Positions 1 through 9,992 of a stretch of 64,000 nt of DNA are shown piece by piece. Below the pieces are notes generated by a model. The model made no database searches and was not told the origin of the DNA. It saw nothing but the letters and a program-made list of their open reading frames with translations. Where the stretch lies: NCBI RefSeq assembly GCF_002994745.2, contig NC_037091.1, positions 38,562,112 through 38,626,111 of the forward strand, read 5' to 3'. The position numbers and the translations under genes are program-made. Numbering within the stretch: position 1 is the first letter of the stretch; the number at the start of each line of letters is the position of its first letter. Source of the DNA: Rosa chinensis. Lineage: Eukaryota; Streptophyta; Magnoliopsida; Rosales; Rosaceae.

Positions 1-2701
1 TCCAATACAAGGAGGGATGTGAAACTGCGGAAATCTGGAAGGGATTGTAGACCATTGCAATCATCTATACGCAACTCCTTAAGACATGGATTCAAATCCG
101 CAGAAAATGAAATGGGTGCTAGGTTGGGGCATTTGCTTACACTCAATTTCTGAAGCGAGGGACAGTATTCGAGGACAGCCAAGCAAGATAATTCATCGCA
201 TCCCGTAACTTGCAACATGCGGATAGATGGGAGGACACGTGTAAACGAAATGGTCTCTAGACTTGAGAAACCGGATATCATTAAATCCTGAAGAGAGGGG
301 TTTTCAATCCCGCACGGTAGGCCCGTTAACCCACCACACCTGTAAATACCCAATGTGCGGAGAGATGCAAGGCCTTGTGAGATTGGAATGGATGTTAGAT
401 TTCCACATATGCTTATCTGCAATTCCTGCAGAGAGGTGCAGTGATCGAGTATGCCAATACTAGATAATCCATCACAATCTTCTATCTCCAATTTGCGGAG
501 AGATGCAAGGCCTTGTGAGATTGGAATCGATGTTAGATTTCCACATCCGCTTATCTCCAATTCTTGTAGAGAGGTGCAGTGATCGAGTATGCCAATACTA
601 GATAATCCACCACACTTCCAAATAATCAATTTGCGGAGAGATGCAAGGCCTTGTGAGATTGGAATCGATGTTAGATTTCCACAACTGCGTATCTCCAATT
701 CCTGTAGAGAGGTGCAGTGATCGAGTAGGCCAATACTAGATAATCCATCACAATCTTCTATCTCCAATTCGCGGAGGGATGCCATGTCGTGGTCAATCGG
801 AATGAACTCTAGAGTAGGACATTCTCTTATGGTCAACTTCTGAGAAGAGGGAGCGTGTCTAGACCCTCGGCTAGCTGCTCCAGTTTTTTACAACCCCCAA
901 TGGTCAGCTCCCTAAGATTTGCGCAGCAGCCAAATACATTTGGAGCAATATGAATCATCTCATCACAACTCCAGATCACCAAAGATGTGAGATTCTTGTT
1001 CTTCTTCAGCATCCCTGAGGACAGCGAAGTAAGCCCCTTGATTTTTTCTATATAGAGAGAAGTCAGAGTGCTCACTTCATTGCATATACTTGCCATCGGC
1101 TTCTCGCTGCCCATGACCCATATCCACAACTCCTTGAGAGATGGGAAATGACTTGGAGCATTTCTCAATAAGGGACAACCCCCGAGAGCCAACTCCTCCA
1201 AGCAAGGGAACACCACTACTTTACTTGTTGACGATGTCATCGTTGTGGGTGCTTCCATCCATTCAGTTAGCTCACCGCACCCTACAATGCTTAATGTTTT
1301 CAGTGCTGGAAATAAGACCTTCTCTCGGGTAGCCACAGCAGCCTCGTAAACATGATTGTAACCATAAAATTCACTTCCCAAGAGTTTTAGGTTATGCATT
1401 CCAGAAATCTCGACATGTCCAAGACCCGGTAGATGGCCTAGTATTGGGAGCCCTTCGCATCTGCGACAGCCAAAAAGGAGGACCTTCTTCAAATTGTTGA
1501 GAGGCAAAGGGTTTCTCATCATCCATGAAGGAAATTTATCACCCATGAAGTTTTCAATGCTCAAGCTCTCCAACTTGGTATGTGGTTTGAGTCCTTCTAG
1601 TACATTCTCGTCATGAAAGTCGCTGCTTGGCCTACTCTCCAAACCTTCTGGATTGCTTCTGCTTCTTGCCCATACATAACTTAGCTCCAGTACATTTTTC
1701 TTGTCCTCTAATTTTGCCTTCTTCGCTTCTTCTTCATCCCTTATATTTTCCAGATTACGAATGATTAATTCACCTTTCAAGTGGTTCAAGCCAACCAATT
1801 CCTCAATTCCAACACCCATCTCCTTACCCACATTAAAGTAAGACAATGTTCGGAGATTAGTTAATCCCCGCAATAATCCGGCTGGAAATTCCATTGTCTT
1901 ATCAAAATAAAGATGCCTCAAGTTGATCAAGTTTTGCATTTCCCTTGGAACCTCTTTGAGATAATCAGTTTCCTGCATTCTCAATGTTTGAAGGTTATAC
2001 AGCTTGCCAATTGACTTGGGAAGTGCTTTGATTCCTGTATACGAGATGTCTAGATACCTCAAGTGCTTCATCTTGCCAAATGAATTTGACAACTCTTGAA
2101 TTTTTGCCTCTTGTAAACTTAAGACCCGCAATGCTCTAAACTTGGAGAAAATGATATCTGGGACCTGATCATTTGAAAATAGTGAGTGCAATCTCCCAAC
2201 AGTTACTTCTGACATGTTTGCTAGTGTTGAAGTAGGAATATGCGCAACATGTCGAACCCCACATTTATCTTTCAAATCTCGTGTCAAGCTCTCACTTTTG
2301 GATACTTCTTCTGCTAGATCATGCACAAGATCGTGCATTGTGTACTTGGTAATACTGCCACCTTCAGTTACCTCTTGAAATAAGGAATTTTTCAATAGAA
2401 TACTAAAATACTCATCGCCCGTGTCCTCTATTTCATGATGAATTTTGTCGGTTGAAGGTTGGAGTAATCCCTGAGCCATCCAAAGTTGGATCAAATTATC
2501 TCTTTCAATTTCAAAATCTTTCCTCAACAGCGAGCAATATGCAAAACATTGCTTCAAAGGCGGTGACTTCAAATTATCAAAACTCAACTTCAATACCAAC
2601 ATGATTTTATCCTCTGCTTTAGGTAGTTTCCATATTTCACTTTCTTGAATTGACAACCAATCATCTCTACTAGTTTTAGAACGCATTATGCCTCCCAAAA
2701 C
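1..2701 (-). pseudogene. NLR1 exon 2: end of NB-ARC plus LRR domain (broken, runs off left edge)
   Basis: This is the 3' exon of a CC-NB-LRR immune receptor gene read leftward. It opens after a splice acceptor at 2702 with the VLG codons that follow the GLPL motif, then shows the RNBS-D block (CFAYCSLLRKDFE), the MHD motif (YTMHDLVHDLAEE) and many leucine-rich repeats. An open frame runs to 833, where it stops early. Compared with NLR2 (29852-35418), one G is missing near 842, and the LRR coding sense then continues in another frame to base 1. The C-terminal repeats correspond to NLR2 up to about 35300, so the end of the gene lies outside the window. Such receptors act inside the cell and detect pathogen effectors. 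This copy cannot make a full protein, because exon 1 is also frameshifted and split by Copia-1. Confidence 0.93.
371..785 (-). repeat. Three 138-bp (46-residue) LRR units in NLR1
   Basis: Unit starts on the minus strand fall at 785, 647, 509 and 371, exactly 138 bp apart. Each unit holds two LRRs with the core phrases LSSIGILDHCTSLQEL and NLTSIPISQGLASL. The fourth start (371) leads directly into a different terminal repeat (CGGLTGLPCGIEN). NLR2 holds ten such units at the same place, so this copy shows the short form of the array. Confidence 0.9.
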
Positions 2702-3325
2702 CTGCATTATATGTGATTGGAGTTTAGATTTTGGATAACTTCTCATATATAAGATCAGAATTCAAAATCTAATGTTAAATTAACATACTTATGAGATGAA
2801 AATCATACTATTATGTTTTCTATCTTTTTCTATTTGAATTGTTTCTTTTTTTGTCCACAATATTTATGTTGTTTCAGAAAAGACAATATTCTCTACTAAA
2901 AGCTAAGGCCTCTCGATAGTATGTTGGAACTATTTTCAATCTAGAGTACACAACTAGGATGCTCTCACCGTTTTCATGGCTCCAGCACAGAGCACAATCT
3001 AATCAATTTCTCTACTAACATAATTTCGCTAAAAAATAAGTTTTTTATATAAAAAAATCTATGATGAAGATTCAATAAGAAAGTTGATTTCAACTGTTGG
3101 TGGATGGATAATTTGAAAGATACTGTACCAGCTCTTTGAGAATAGACGGATGAGGATTTAATATAGTATGTGGATGTTGTTGGTGGATGGCCAGCTCTTA
3201 GAGCTCCCTTATATTATCTTTTCTAAGGTGATGCATTCGAACTAAAATTACAAAGCAAATATATCTTTTGTTCTCAATGAAAAGAAATAGGGGAAATTTT
3301 CGTTAATATAATATAAACATAGTAC
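2702..3325 (-). other. Intron of NLR1
   Basis: Bounded on the minus strand by AAG|GT at 3326/3325 and by ATGCAG| just before 2701. The intron sits right after the GLPL motif, exactly as in NLR2 (30986-31646). Parts of the two introns are visibly similar, for example the segment containing CATCCACCAACA, which shows that the genes duplicated with the intron in place. No coding content was seen. Confidence 0.85.
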
Positions 3326-3420
3326 CTTTGCCACTAAGGGTATGCCTCCACACTTTTCAGCAATCGCCCTCCCAATTCTTTCTCGATCTGCATCAATGAC
3401 ATCATTCATATCTAAATTCG
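3326..3420 (-). pseudogene. NLR1 exon 1, 3' stub (GLPL region) beyond the Copia-1 insertion
   Basis: This short stretch encodes residues equivalent to NLR2 349-378: VIDADRERIGRAIAEKC followed by GGIPLVAK, the GLPL motif of NB-ARC, and a splice donor at 3325. It is separated from the rest of exon 1 by Copia-1. The five bases at its right edge (ATTCG, 3416-3420) are repeated at 9993-9997 as the target-site duplication. Removing Copia-1 and one ATTCG restores continuity with the sequence encoding ILKQRAN on the other side. Confidence 0.9.
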
Positions 3421-3628
3421 TGTTTAAGTATAATGTATTTGAGAGAGATTGATGAGAGAGATGTATATCTTATTATTGAGAATAGGAGCCCTATATATAG
3501 GGATTACAAAGTGCTAGTTCTAATGTTACAAGGAATACCAATCCGTGTAGGATTGGGAAATCTAGAACCTTCTCTCCTATTGCTACTCCTAGTTTGATAA
3601 GGCACACTAAATCGATATTCCTTCAACA
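3421..3628 (-). repeat. Copia-1 3' LTR
   Basis: 208 bp, starting TGTTTAAGTATAATG and ending CTTCAACA on the plus strand; matches 9785-9992 except for one base. It contains the palindromic TATA segment CCCTATATATAGGG at 3489-3502. The polypurine tract abuts it at 3629. Confidence 0.96.
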
Positions 3629-3827
3629 CTCCCCCTTGTGCCGCTTCAAACTTGGTGGTGACGCTTCATCCGTTGCCTCGTTAAAAACCTTGCCAGGTAA
3701 CAAAAACCCTGTGGGATAAAAATAACCCTGGTCGAAGGACAAAAAGAGCACAACACGTCCTTAACTCTTCGAGATCGAACATGTAGACATCATAACTCCC
3801 CCTGATGTCGATATCTCCCCCTGATTG

Positions 3828-6800
3828 CTATAATCGTGGGAGTTCGGATAACTTTCTCAATCCGATGCTCTTCACATGTTTCTCGAAGGTGGATTTAGGT
3901 AACGACTTAGTGAATAAGTCCGCTACATTATCCTCTGATCGGATTTGATTCACTTCAATCTTTAGGAGTGATTGTTGTTGCTGATTATAAAAGAACTTAG
4001 GCGATATATGCTTGGTGTTGTCGCCCTTGATGAAACCTAACTTCATTTGTTCAATACAAGCTGCATTATCCTCATAAATGCATGTAGGTTCATTTGTGGT
4101 AGACTTCAAACCACAACTTCCTTGAATGTGTCGAATTACGGACCTTAGCCATACACATTCATGTACAGCTTCATGTAGAGCAATAATCTCTGCATGATTT
4201 GAGGAAGTAGCAACAAGGGTCTGTTTTGTAGACCTCCAAGATATCGCAGTGCTTCCCATGGTAAAGACATAACCAGTTTGGGAGCGACCTTTGTGAGGGT
4301 CAGAGAGGTACCCTGCATCAGCAAAACCCATCAAGACATCATTGTCGTTTTGATGGAGGGAGATAGGAGAATGCCGGCCACCATGAGCGGTGGCGGCGCC
4401 GGCGGCGGCAACATGGCCGGCGGCCATTCCATGGACGGGGGCGTTTTGCCTCTTGGGGTCCAATCCCAATTTTCCGTCATTCCTTTTCTCTCTGTAGGGA
4501 TAGAATAGGCCCATATCAATCGTACCTCTTAGGTATCGAAAGATTGTCTTTATACCAATCCAATGGCGGCGTGTTGGCGCAGAGCTATGTCGAGCTAACA
4601 AGTTCACTGCGAATGAGATATCCGGTCTTGTGCATTGAGCTAAGTACAATAATGCGCCTATTGCACTCAAATAGGGCACCTCGGCCTCTAATGGTTCTTC
4701 GTCCTCATCCCTTGGACGAAACGGATCTTTTCCGGGCTCAAGACTACGGCCGATCATGGGAGTACTCGTAGGCTTTGCTTTATCTTCATTAAAGCGCCTT
4801 AGGATTTTCTGAGTATATGCAGACTGATGGATCAAGATTCCATCACTACGGTGCTCGAGTTCTAAACCGAGACAAAACCGTGTTTTCCCAAGATCTTTCA
4901 TCTCAAATTCGGATTTCAAGTATTTAGCAGTTACCTTCAACTCATCTAGAGTTCCAATTAGGTTCATGTCATCGACATAAACTACTACGATTGCAAATCC
5001 GGAACTTGTTCTTTTAATGAACACGCATGGGCATATTTCATTGTTAATATATCCCTTCCCAATCAAGTAGTCACTTAGACGGTTATACCACATCCGTCCG
5101 GATTGTTTTAATCCATATAGTGAGCGTTTTAATCTTATTGAAAACGCGCTCCGTGGTTTAGAGCCACTTGATTTGGGTAATTGAAGTCCATCTGGAACCT
5201 TCATATATATCTCTGAATCTAGATCCCCATAGAGATATGCTGTAACCACATCCATAAGCTGCATGTCAAGTTTTTCGGAAACTACCAAACTGACAAGGTA
5301 GCGGAACGTTATAACGTCCATTACGGGAGAATATGTCTCCTCGTAGTCAATTCCAGGGCGTTGTGAGAAACCTTGCGCCACAAGGCGGGCTTTGTATCTA
5401 ACAACCTCGTTTTTCTCATTACACTTTCTAACAAAGACCCATTTATGGCCAACAGGCTTTACACTTGGGGGTGTCTGCGTTACAGGCCCAAATACCTGTC
5501 TCTTTGTTAGTGAATCCAATTCAACCTGGATTGCATCTTTCCATTTAGGCCAATCCGCTCTTTGTTGACATTCTTCAACAGAGCGAGGTTCGATATCATC
5601 ATATTCTATAATTCCTTTTGCAATATGATATGCAAATGCATCATCAATCGCCATAGAATTTCTATCCATCATCTCATGTACACTAGTGTAATTTATGGAG
5701 ATCTCTCTATTCTCTGGAGTTGGTTCTGACATTGGAGCGTCCCCCAATGATGTCTCTTGGACATAACCATAATCCGGAATATTCTCATGAGATGGATTAT
5801 TTACATCGATGATTAATGGATTATTTTGTGCCGAACTCGCTTTCTTTCTTGGGCGAGAATCCATCGAACCTATGGGCCTCCCGCGCTTCTTGGCGGGAGC
5901 CGTGGGCCTAGCCACAACGTCACCATCATTGAGAGATGGGACGTTGGCGCCATGCTCATGCATTCTTGAGTTGGCGTCATGTCCTCTACTTTTAGGGACA
6001 TCAATCCTTGCAGGCACGTTTGCAGCAGGTATGTGTGATCTCGTCACTTTAGCGATATCAGAAAACGCATCAGGCATCGAATCTGCTACGTTCTGAAGAT
6101 CGAGAATTCTCCGCACTTCAATTTCTGACTGTGCGGTTCGGGGATCAAGATGAGACAGAGTGGGGACAGACCACGACAATTCCTGTCGTTCCTGTTGAAC
6201 ATTGATGTTCTTATCTCCCCCTAACGACGGGAAGACTGTCTCATCGAAGTGACAATCCGCAAATCTAGCGGTAAAGAGATCGCCTGTCAAGGGTTCTATG
6301 TAGCGGATAATTGTTGGAGAATCATATCCAACATAAAGGCCTAATCGTCTTTGAGGACCCATTTTGGTGCGCTGTGGCGGCGCAATAGGCACATAGACTG
6401 CACACCCAAATATGCGTAAGTGTGAGACATCAGGCTCATACCCAGTAACCATCTGGGACGCAGAGAAGGGTTGAGTGGCAGTGGGCCTCAGACGAATAAG
6501 CACAGCTGCATGCAATATTGCATAGCCCCAAGCAGAAATAGGGAGATTGGTGCGCATCACCAATGCTCGAGCAACCATTTGTAGTCGTTTAATGGTGGCT
6601 TCTGCGAGACCATTTTGGGTATGAACATGAGGAATAGGATGTTCAACATCAATCCCAATGGACATGCAATAATCATCAAAAGTCTTTGATGTAAACTCCC
6701 CAGCATTGTCTAATCTTATAGACTTAATGGGATGATCAGGGTGGTGAGCCCGTAACTTAATTATTTGTGCTAGGAGTTTAGCAAATGCAGCGTTCCTTGT

Positions 6801-7490
6801 GGACAATAGCATGACATGTGACCAGCGTGTCGATGCATCAACCAACACCATAAAATATCTAAATGGTCCGCATGGTGGTTGAATAGGTCCACAAATATCA
6901 CCTTGGATTCTTTGCAAGAATGGTATATTTTCTTTGGTGTCCTTTGCATAGGATGGTCTCGATCCTAACTTTGCTAAAGAGCAGGCTTTGCAGAACGAAT
7001 GATGGGCTTTGGAAACAACCAATGAGGATTTTGGTTGAGCCATGAAGTCACAATGGACTTTAGAAGTCGAAATTTGAGTCAGAGGAGCAGAGGTGGCGTC
7101 AAAGCCACCCTTGAGCCGCAGGGGGATGGCGGCGCCGGCTAGTGGTGGCCGGACTTGAAGGGGGAAGGCACCGTGAGGCGCAGGTGCTCCTCCTTGATCC
7201 AAATTTCGAGTTTTACTTCCTTTCGTTCTGAAAAAGGGATGTCCGGGTGAAGTCTTTAATATACGGATCATCATGTCACGACCTGGGTGTCCCAAACGGT
7301 CGTGCCAAAGCCTATACGTGTCGGAATCCCATAAATCATCTCTCATGACATGGTTGGATTCAATGACTCGAATAGTGGTTGCATACAACCCACTAGAGCG
7401 ACACATAAGTTTCTCTAATACTCGTTTATGTCCGTAGTCATTAGAGGTGATGCAAAGGAACTCTTGTCCATTCTCACAATGTGTTTCCAC
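3828..7490 (-). CDS. Copia-1 pol polyprotein: GAG-pre-integrase, integrase, reverse transcriptase, RNase H
   Basis: An uninterrupted frame of 1220 codons (the first codon of the open stretch is GTG, so the real start is uncertain). In order: an HHCC-type zinc region of the integrase (LWHDRLGHPG, then CKACSLAKLG), the integrase core with GDICGP, LDNAGEF and the glutamate in NGLAEATIKR, the reverse transcriptase with KWVFVRKC, VTAYLYGDLD and the catalytic YVDD, then RNase H with GFADAGYLSD, NHAEIIAL and YEDNAACIEQ. Together these copy the RNA into DNA and insert it. Two GC-rich, Gly/Ala/Pro/His-rich stretches interrupt conserved parts, inside the HHCC region (about 7085-7190) and just before RNase H (about 4355-4480). 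No protease motif is present. Confidence 0.93.
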   Translation of the reverse strand: METHCENGQEFLCITSNDYGHKRVLEKLMCRSSGLYATTIRVIESNHVMRDDLWDSDTYRLWHDRLGHPGRDMMIRILKTSPGHPFFRTKGSKTRNLDQGGAPAPHGAFPLQVRPPLAGAAIPLRLKGGFDATSAPLTQISTSKVHCDFMAQPKSSLVVSKAHHSFCKACSLAKLGSRPSYAKDTKENIPFLQRIQGDICGPIQPPCGPFRYFMVLVDASTRWSHVMLLSTRNAAFAKLLAQIIKLRAHHPDHPIKSIRLDNAGEFTSKTFDDYCMSIGIDVEHPIPHVHTQNGLAEATIKRLQMVARALVMRTNLPISAWGYAILHAAVLIRLRPTATQPFSASQMVTGYEPDVSHLRIFGCAVYVPIAPPQRTKMGPQRRLGLYVGYDSPTIIRYIEPLTGDLFTARFADCHFDETVFPSLGGDKNINVQQERQELSWSVPTLSHLDPRTAQSEIEVRRILDLQNVADSMPDAFSDIAKVTRSHIPAANVPARIDVPKSRGHDANSRMHEHGANVPSLNDGDVVARPTAPAKKRGRPIGSMDSRPRKKASSAQNNPLIIDVNNPSHENIPDYGYVQETSLGDAPMSEPTPENREISINYTSVHEMMDRNSMAIDDAFAYHIAKGIIEYDDIEPRSVEECQQRADWPKWKDAIQVELDSLTKRQVFGPVTQTPPSVKPVGHKWVFVRKCNEKNEVVRYKARLVAQGFSQRPGIDYEETYSPVMDVITFRYLVSLVVSEKLDMQLMDVVTAYLYGDLDSEIYMKVPDGLQLPKSSGSKPRSAFSIRLKRSLYGLKQSGRMWYNRLSDYLIGKGYINNEICPCVFIKRTSSGFAIVVVYVDDMNLIGTLDELKVTAKYLKSEFEMKDLGKTRFCLGLELEHRSDGILIHQSAYTQKILRRFNEDKAKPTSTPMIGRSLEPGKDPFRPRDEDEEPLEAEVPYLSAIGALLYLAQCTRPDISFAVNLLARHSSAPTRRHWIGIKTIFRYLRGTIDMGLFYPYREKRNDGKLGLDPKRQNAPVHGMAAGHVAAAGAATAHGGRHSPISLHQNDNDVLMGFADAGYLSDPHKGRSQTGYVFTMGSTAISWRSTKQTLVATSSNHAEIIALHEAVHECVWLRSVIRHIQGSCGLKSTTNEPTCIYEDNAACIEQMKLGFIKGDNTKHISPKFFYNQQQQSLLKIEVNQIRSEDNVADLFTKSLPKSTFEKHVKSIGLRKLSELPRL

Positions 7491-7967
7491 ATGAAAACCA
7501 TTGGCTCTTATATCTTTGAAATAATAAAGTTAGAAAAACATGTCTACGACATGAGATAAAATAAATCGATACTTTATTAATAATATCCAATGATGACACC
7601 AAAGTTTCGTGACCATAATCTAATCCAATATAAAAATCAAATCGTAGACAAATCGTAGTCACTCTATCCGTTCGGCAATTTCAATTTAGTTGTGACCAGG
7701 TAAGGTAAGGCGAGATTTTGGTGGAGCGTTGCTCACTTTTAAAACCGTTCTCTCAGATCAAACCTTGCCTAGACATCACAAGTACTCTTGAGTACGCTTA
7801 GAGGGAAAGAGTTAATACAATAAGTCATTTTATTGATATAAGGCATAATTGCCATGACATAATTCTTGGAAAAATAAAAGACTATAAATAAAAATCTGCG
7901 GTATTTTGTCTTCATCGCCAGATTTTAAAGTCTTTGTGAACTCGAAGTCTTGATCACCATGATGCGA
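7491..7967 (-). other. Copia-1 non-coding gap between gag and pol
   Basis: About 480 bp, AT-rich with stops in all frames. In an autonomous Copia element the gag zinc knuckle and the aspartic protease would lie here. No CX2CX4HX4C and no D(T/S)GA motif was found, so this stretch looks like a replacement or deletion of that module. Confidence 0.7.
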
Positions 7968-8894
7968 CTACCTTCGTAGGTACATTGGAAATTCAGGTCC
8001 ATTGATCAGACGTTCCATATCAGAAATAGACACCATAAAGAGGATTCTCCCTTGATTGAGGCGCATTGGCGCAATATGCATAGTCCCTAGGACTGGTGGC
8101 GTTGGAAAGTGGTGCCCATGGCCAACGTTGGCTCCATGGTTTCCAACCCTATTTCCCTCAAAATCACGCCTCCTACGGTCGTGGGATTGTCGCCTTGAGC
8201 GATTACCTTCTTGAGCATTTCGATCGTATGGATCATGACGTCGATGGCGACTTTCTCTAGCCATAGGACGATGCTCTTGATAGCTATCTTGAAGCCTATC
8301 AAATCTTCTTTTCACAAGTTCATTGCCATGTCTTTCAGTAGTGACCATAGCTTCAATAAGCTGTTGAAAACTTGTGATTCGCCTTGCATTTACATGAGTC
8401 CGGAATAAGTCAGAGGACCTCATAGCATAGACGGGGAAGGTATTGAGGGTTTTCTCAATCAATTGGTCTTCTGTGATTGTTTTTCCACAGAGACGCATCA
8501 TTGCTTTGATGCTGAGAGCTTCCGAATAAAATTGCATGACAGTGTCAAATTCATAGAAGCGAAGATCGTTCCATTCTGCTTCTGTATTCGGAAGAATGGA
8601 GTCACGAACATTGCCATATCGTTCGCGAAGCGCATGCCAAAGCTTTATGGCGCTATCCTCATTTATGAACTCAAACTGGAGGTCACTATCCATGTGACGT
8701 TTCATAAAGGCAAGTGCCTTGGAATTATCTTTCTCAGTTTGAGGGTCTGGAGCTGTTTCTATAAGACAAAGCTCTTGGATTGTATGCAATAAATCACGGG
8801 CAATGAGGTGGATCTCGACATCAGTGACCCAAATTAAGTACCTTTTGCCTGCATAATCCAATGGAACAAAATCGAGTTTGTTTGTGTTTGACAT
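7968..8894 (-). CDS. Copia-1 gag (UBN2-type) protein
   Basis: A 308-codon frame starting at ATG 8894. The N-terminal part carries Copia gag signatures (YLIWVTDVEIHL, ALAFMKRHMDSDLQFEF, LWHALRERYG). The last third is rich in arginine, histidine and aspartate (RHRRHDPYDRN, SHDRRRRDFEGN), as expected for an RNA-binding tail. Gag forms the virus-like particle around the element RNA. The cysteine-histidine zinc knuckle usually found near the C-terminus is missing, and the frame ends with a tail of unknown role. It lies 5' of pol on the same strand. Confidence 0.85.
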   Translation of the reverse strand: MSNTNKLDFVPLDYAGKRYLIWVTDVEIHLIARDLLHTIQELCLIETAPDPQTEKDNSKALAFMKRHMDSDLQFEFINEDSAIKLWHALRERYGNVRDSILPNTEAEWNDLRFYEFDTVMQFYSEALSIKAMMRLCGKTITEDQLIEKTLNTFPVYAMRSSDLFRTHVNARRITSFQQLIEAMVTTERHGNELVKRRFDRLQDSYQEHRPMARESRHRRHDPYDRNAQEGNRSRRQSHDRRRRDFEGNRVGNHGANVGHGHHFPTPPVLGTMHIAPMRLNQGRILFMVSISDMERLINGPEFPMYLRR

Positions 8895-9784
8895 CCTGAA
8901 AGATGAAACAAAAACAAGTTAGTTTCGGAGTCAATGCTTCCACGAAAACTAAATAAGATTTCCGAGCTATGCTACCAAGAAATCGATTTCCAAGAATAAT
9001 TGGATTAGACCGAAACAATGATGTTTAAATGGTCAAAATCTATGCTCACGAACGCTCTTAGTCCGTAGCTTACGAACGCTCTTAGTTCGTTAAATCGATG
9101 CTTACGGACGCTCTTAGTCCGAAGTCTTACGAACGCTCTTAGTTCGTTAATTGCGTGAATCCCCACGATTCCGCTTTTCTCAAAAATCGAACCCACGTTA
9201 TAAGAAAGGTGGGATGTAGAAGAAGGGAGGTTTTCAAGTCCCCGAGAAAAGAAGAAGAAATATAAATTCTGAAATTATAGGAACTTCAAAACTTACTCTT
9301 TTGAATACTTACTTGTATTTGGATCACGCGCGTGTCGATGCAGGCGTGATGGAGCGAAGCAATCCGAGTAGATTCTGTTCTGAACAGCTTGTACCTCGAT
9401 TGGTGTACAGATCTCAATATGACTCCGATAAGGCTGAAATTCGGAGGTTAGATGGAAGAGACAGAGACGAACAACTTTGATGAAGAAAGTTTTTCGATCT
9501 GAGCTTCCGAACTAGACGTTTCGAGGCTTGCAAGAAGACGGATGTGCACAGGAACGGGAAAAAGATGCAGTGGGTGTGCGTTGGCTTGTTTGCGCAGCAG
9601 GGATGCTTCGGTGGCAGCAGGCTGGAACGCAGGGCTGCAGGGAGGGGGCAGCAGGGGCTGCTGTGCAAGGTTGCAAGCGCACGGGCGCTCGGGCTGCAGC
9701 GAAGGCTCGGCTAGCTCGGGCTAGGGGCTGATTTGTGAATGAGTTTTGGTTTTCTGTTTTGTGGTTAGAGTCGTGCTGATAACG
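8895..9784 (-). other. Copia-1 5' leader with primer-binding position
   Basis: An untranslated region of about 890 bp between the 5' LTR and the gag ATG. Next to the LTR, in element sense, is CGTTATCAGCACGACTC, which occupies the primer-binding position. It resembles but does not equal the usual initiator-Met site TGGTATCAGAGC. A GC-rich block (about 9540-9730) and the hairpin array (9048-9147) follow. Short open frames in the GC block look like chance. Confidence 0.65.
9048..9147 (-). promoter_or_regulatory. Four tandem hairpins in the Copia-1 RNA leader
   Basis: Four copies of a 19-nt stem-loop lie at 9048-9066, 9072-9090, 9104-9122 and 9129-9147. In the RNA sense (minus strand) each has the loop UAAGAGC. 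Stems are ACGAAC/GUUCGU in units 2 and 4, CGGAC/GUCCG in unit 3, and ACGGAC/GUUCGU in unit 1. Changes on one side are matched on the other (A-U to G-C in unit 3), and unit 1 has a G-U wobble that pairs only in the transcribed strand. The array lies in the 5' leader between the 5' LTR and gag. A role in packaging, dimerisation or translation is a guess. Confidence 0.7.
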
Positions 9785-9992
9785 TGTTTAAGTATAATGT
9801 ATTTGAGAGAGATTGATGAGAGAGATGTATATCTTATTATTGAGAATAGGAGCCCTATATATAGGGATTACAAAGTGCTAGTTCTAATGTTACAAGGAAT
9901 ACCAATCCGTGTAGGATTGGGAAATCTAGAACCTTCTCTCCTATTGTTACTCCTAGTTTGATAAGGCACACTAAATCGATATTCCTTCAACA
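9785..9992 (-). repeat. Copia-1 5' LTR
   Basis: 208 bp, one base different from the LTR at 3421-3628, flanked by the duplicated ATTCG at 9993-9997. A TATA-like palindrome at 9853-9866 would drive transcription leftward through gag and pol. Confidence 0.96.

Larger units (their letters stand above)
3421..9992 (-). mobile_element. Copia-1: young Ty1/Copia LTR retrotransposon inside NLR1
   Basis: A complete element of 6572 bp, read on the minus strand. It has two 208-bp LTRs (TG...CA), a 5-bp target duplication ATTCG on both sides (3416-3420, 9993-9997), a polypurine tract CAAGGGGGAG next to the 3' LTR (3629-3638), a gag frame and a long pol frame. I see one difference between the LTRs (C/T in the CTATTGYTACTCC segment), so insertion is recent. 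The order integrase before reverse transcriptase makes it Copia. No protease or zinc knuckle could be found between gag and pol, so it may depend on other copies. It lies in the NB-ARC exon of NLR1 in the same transcriptional direction. Confidence 0.96.

Noticed and set aside
4278..4771. Plus-strand frames opposite Copia-1 pol
   Set aside because: Shadows of the pol frame; no recognisable domain.
9528..9731. Overlapping frames in a GC-rich block of the Copia-1 leader
   Set aside because: Absence of stops is explained by base composition; no motif, and overlapping alternatives are equally open.
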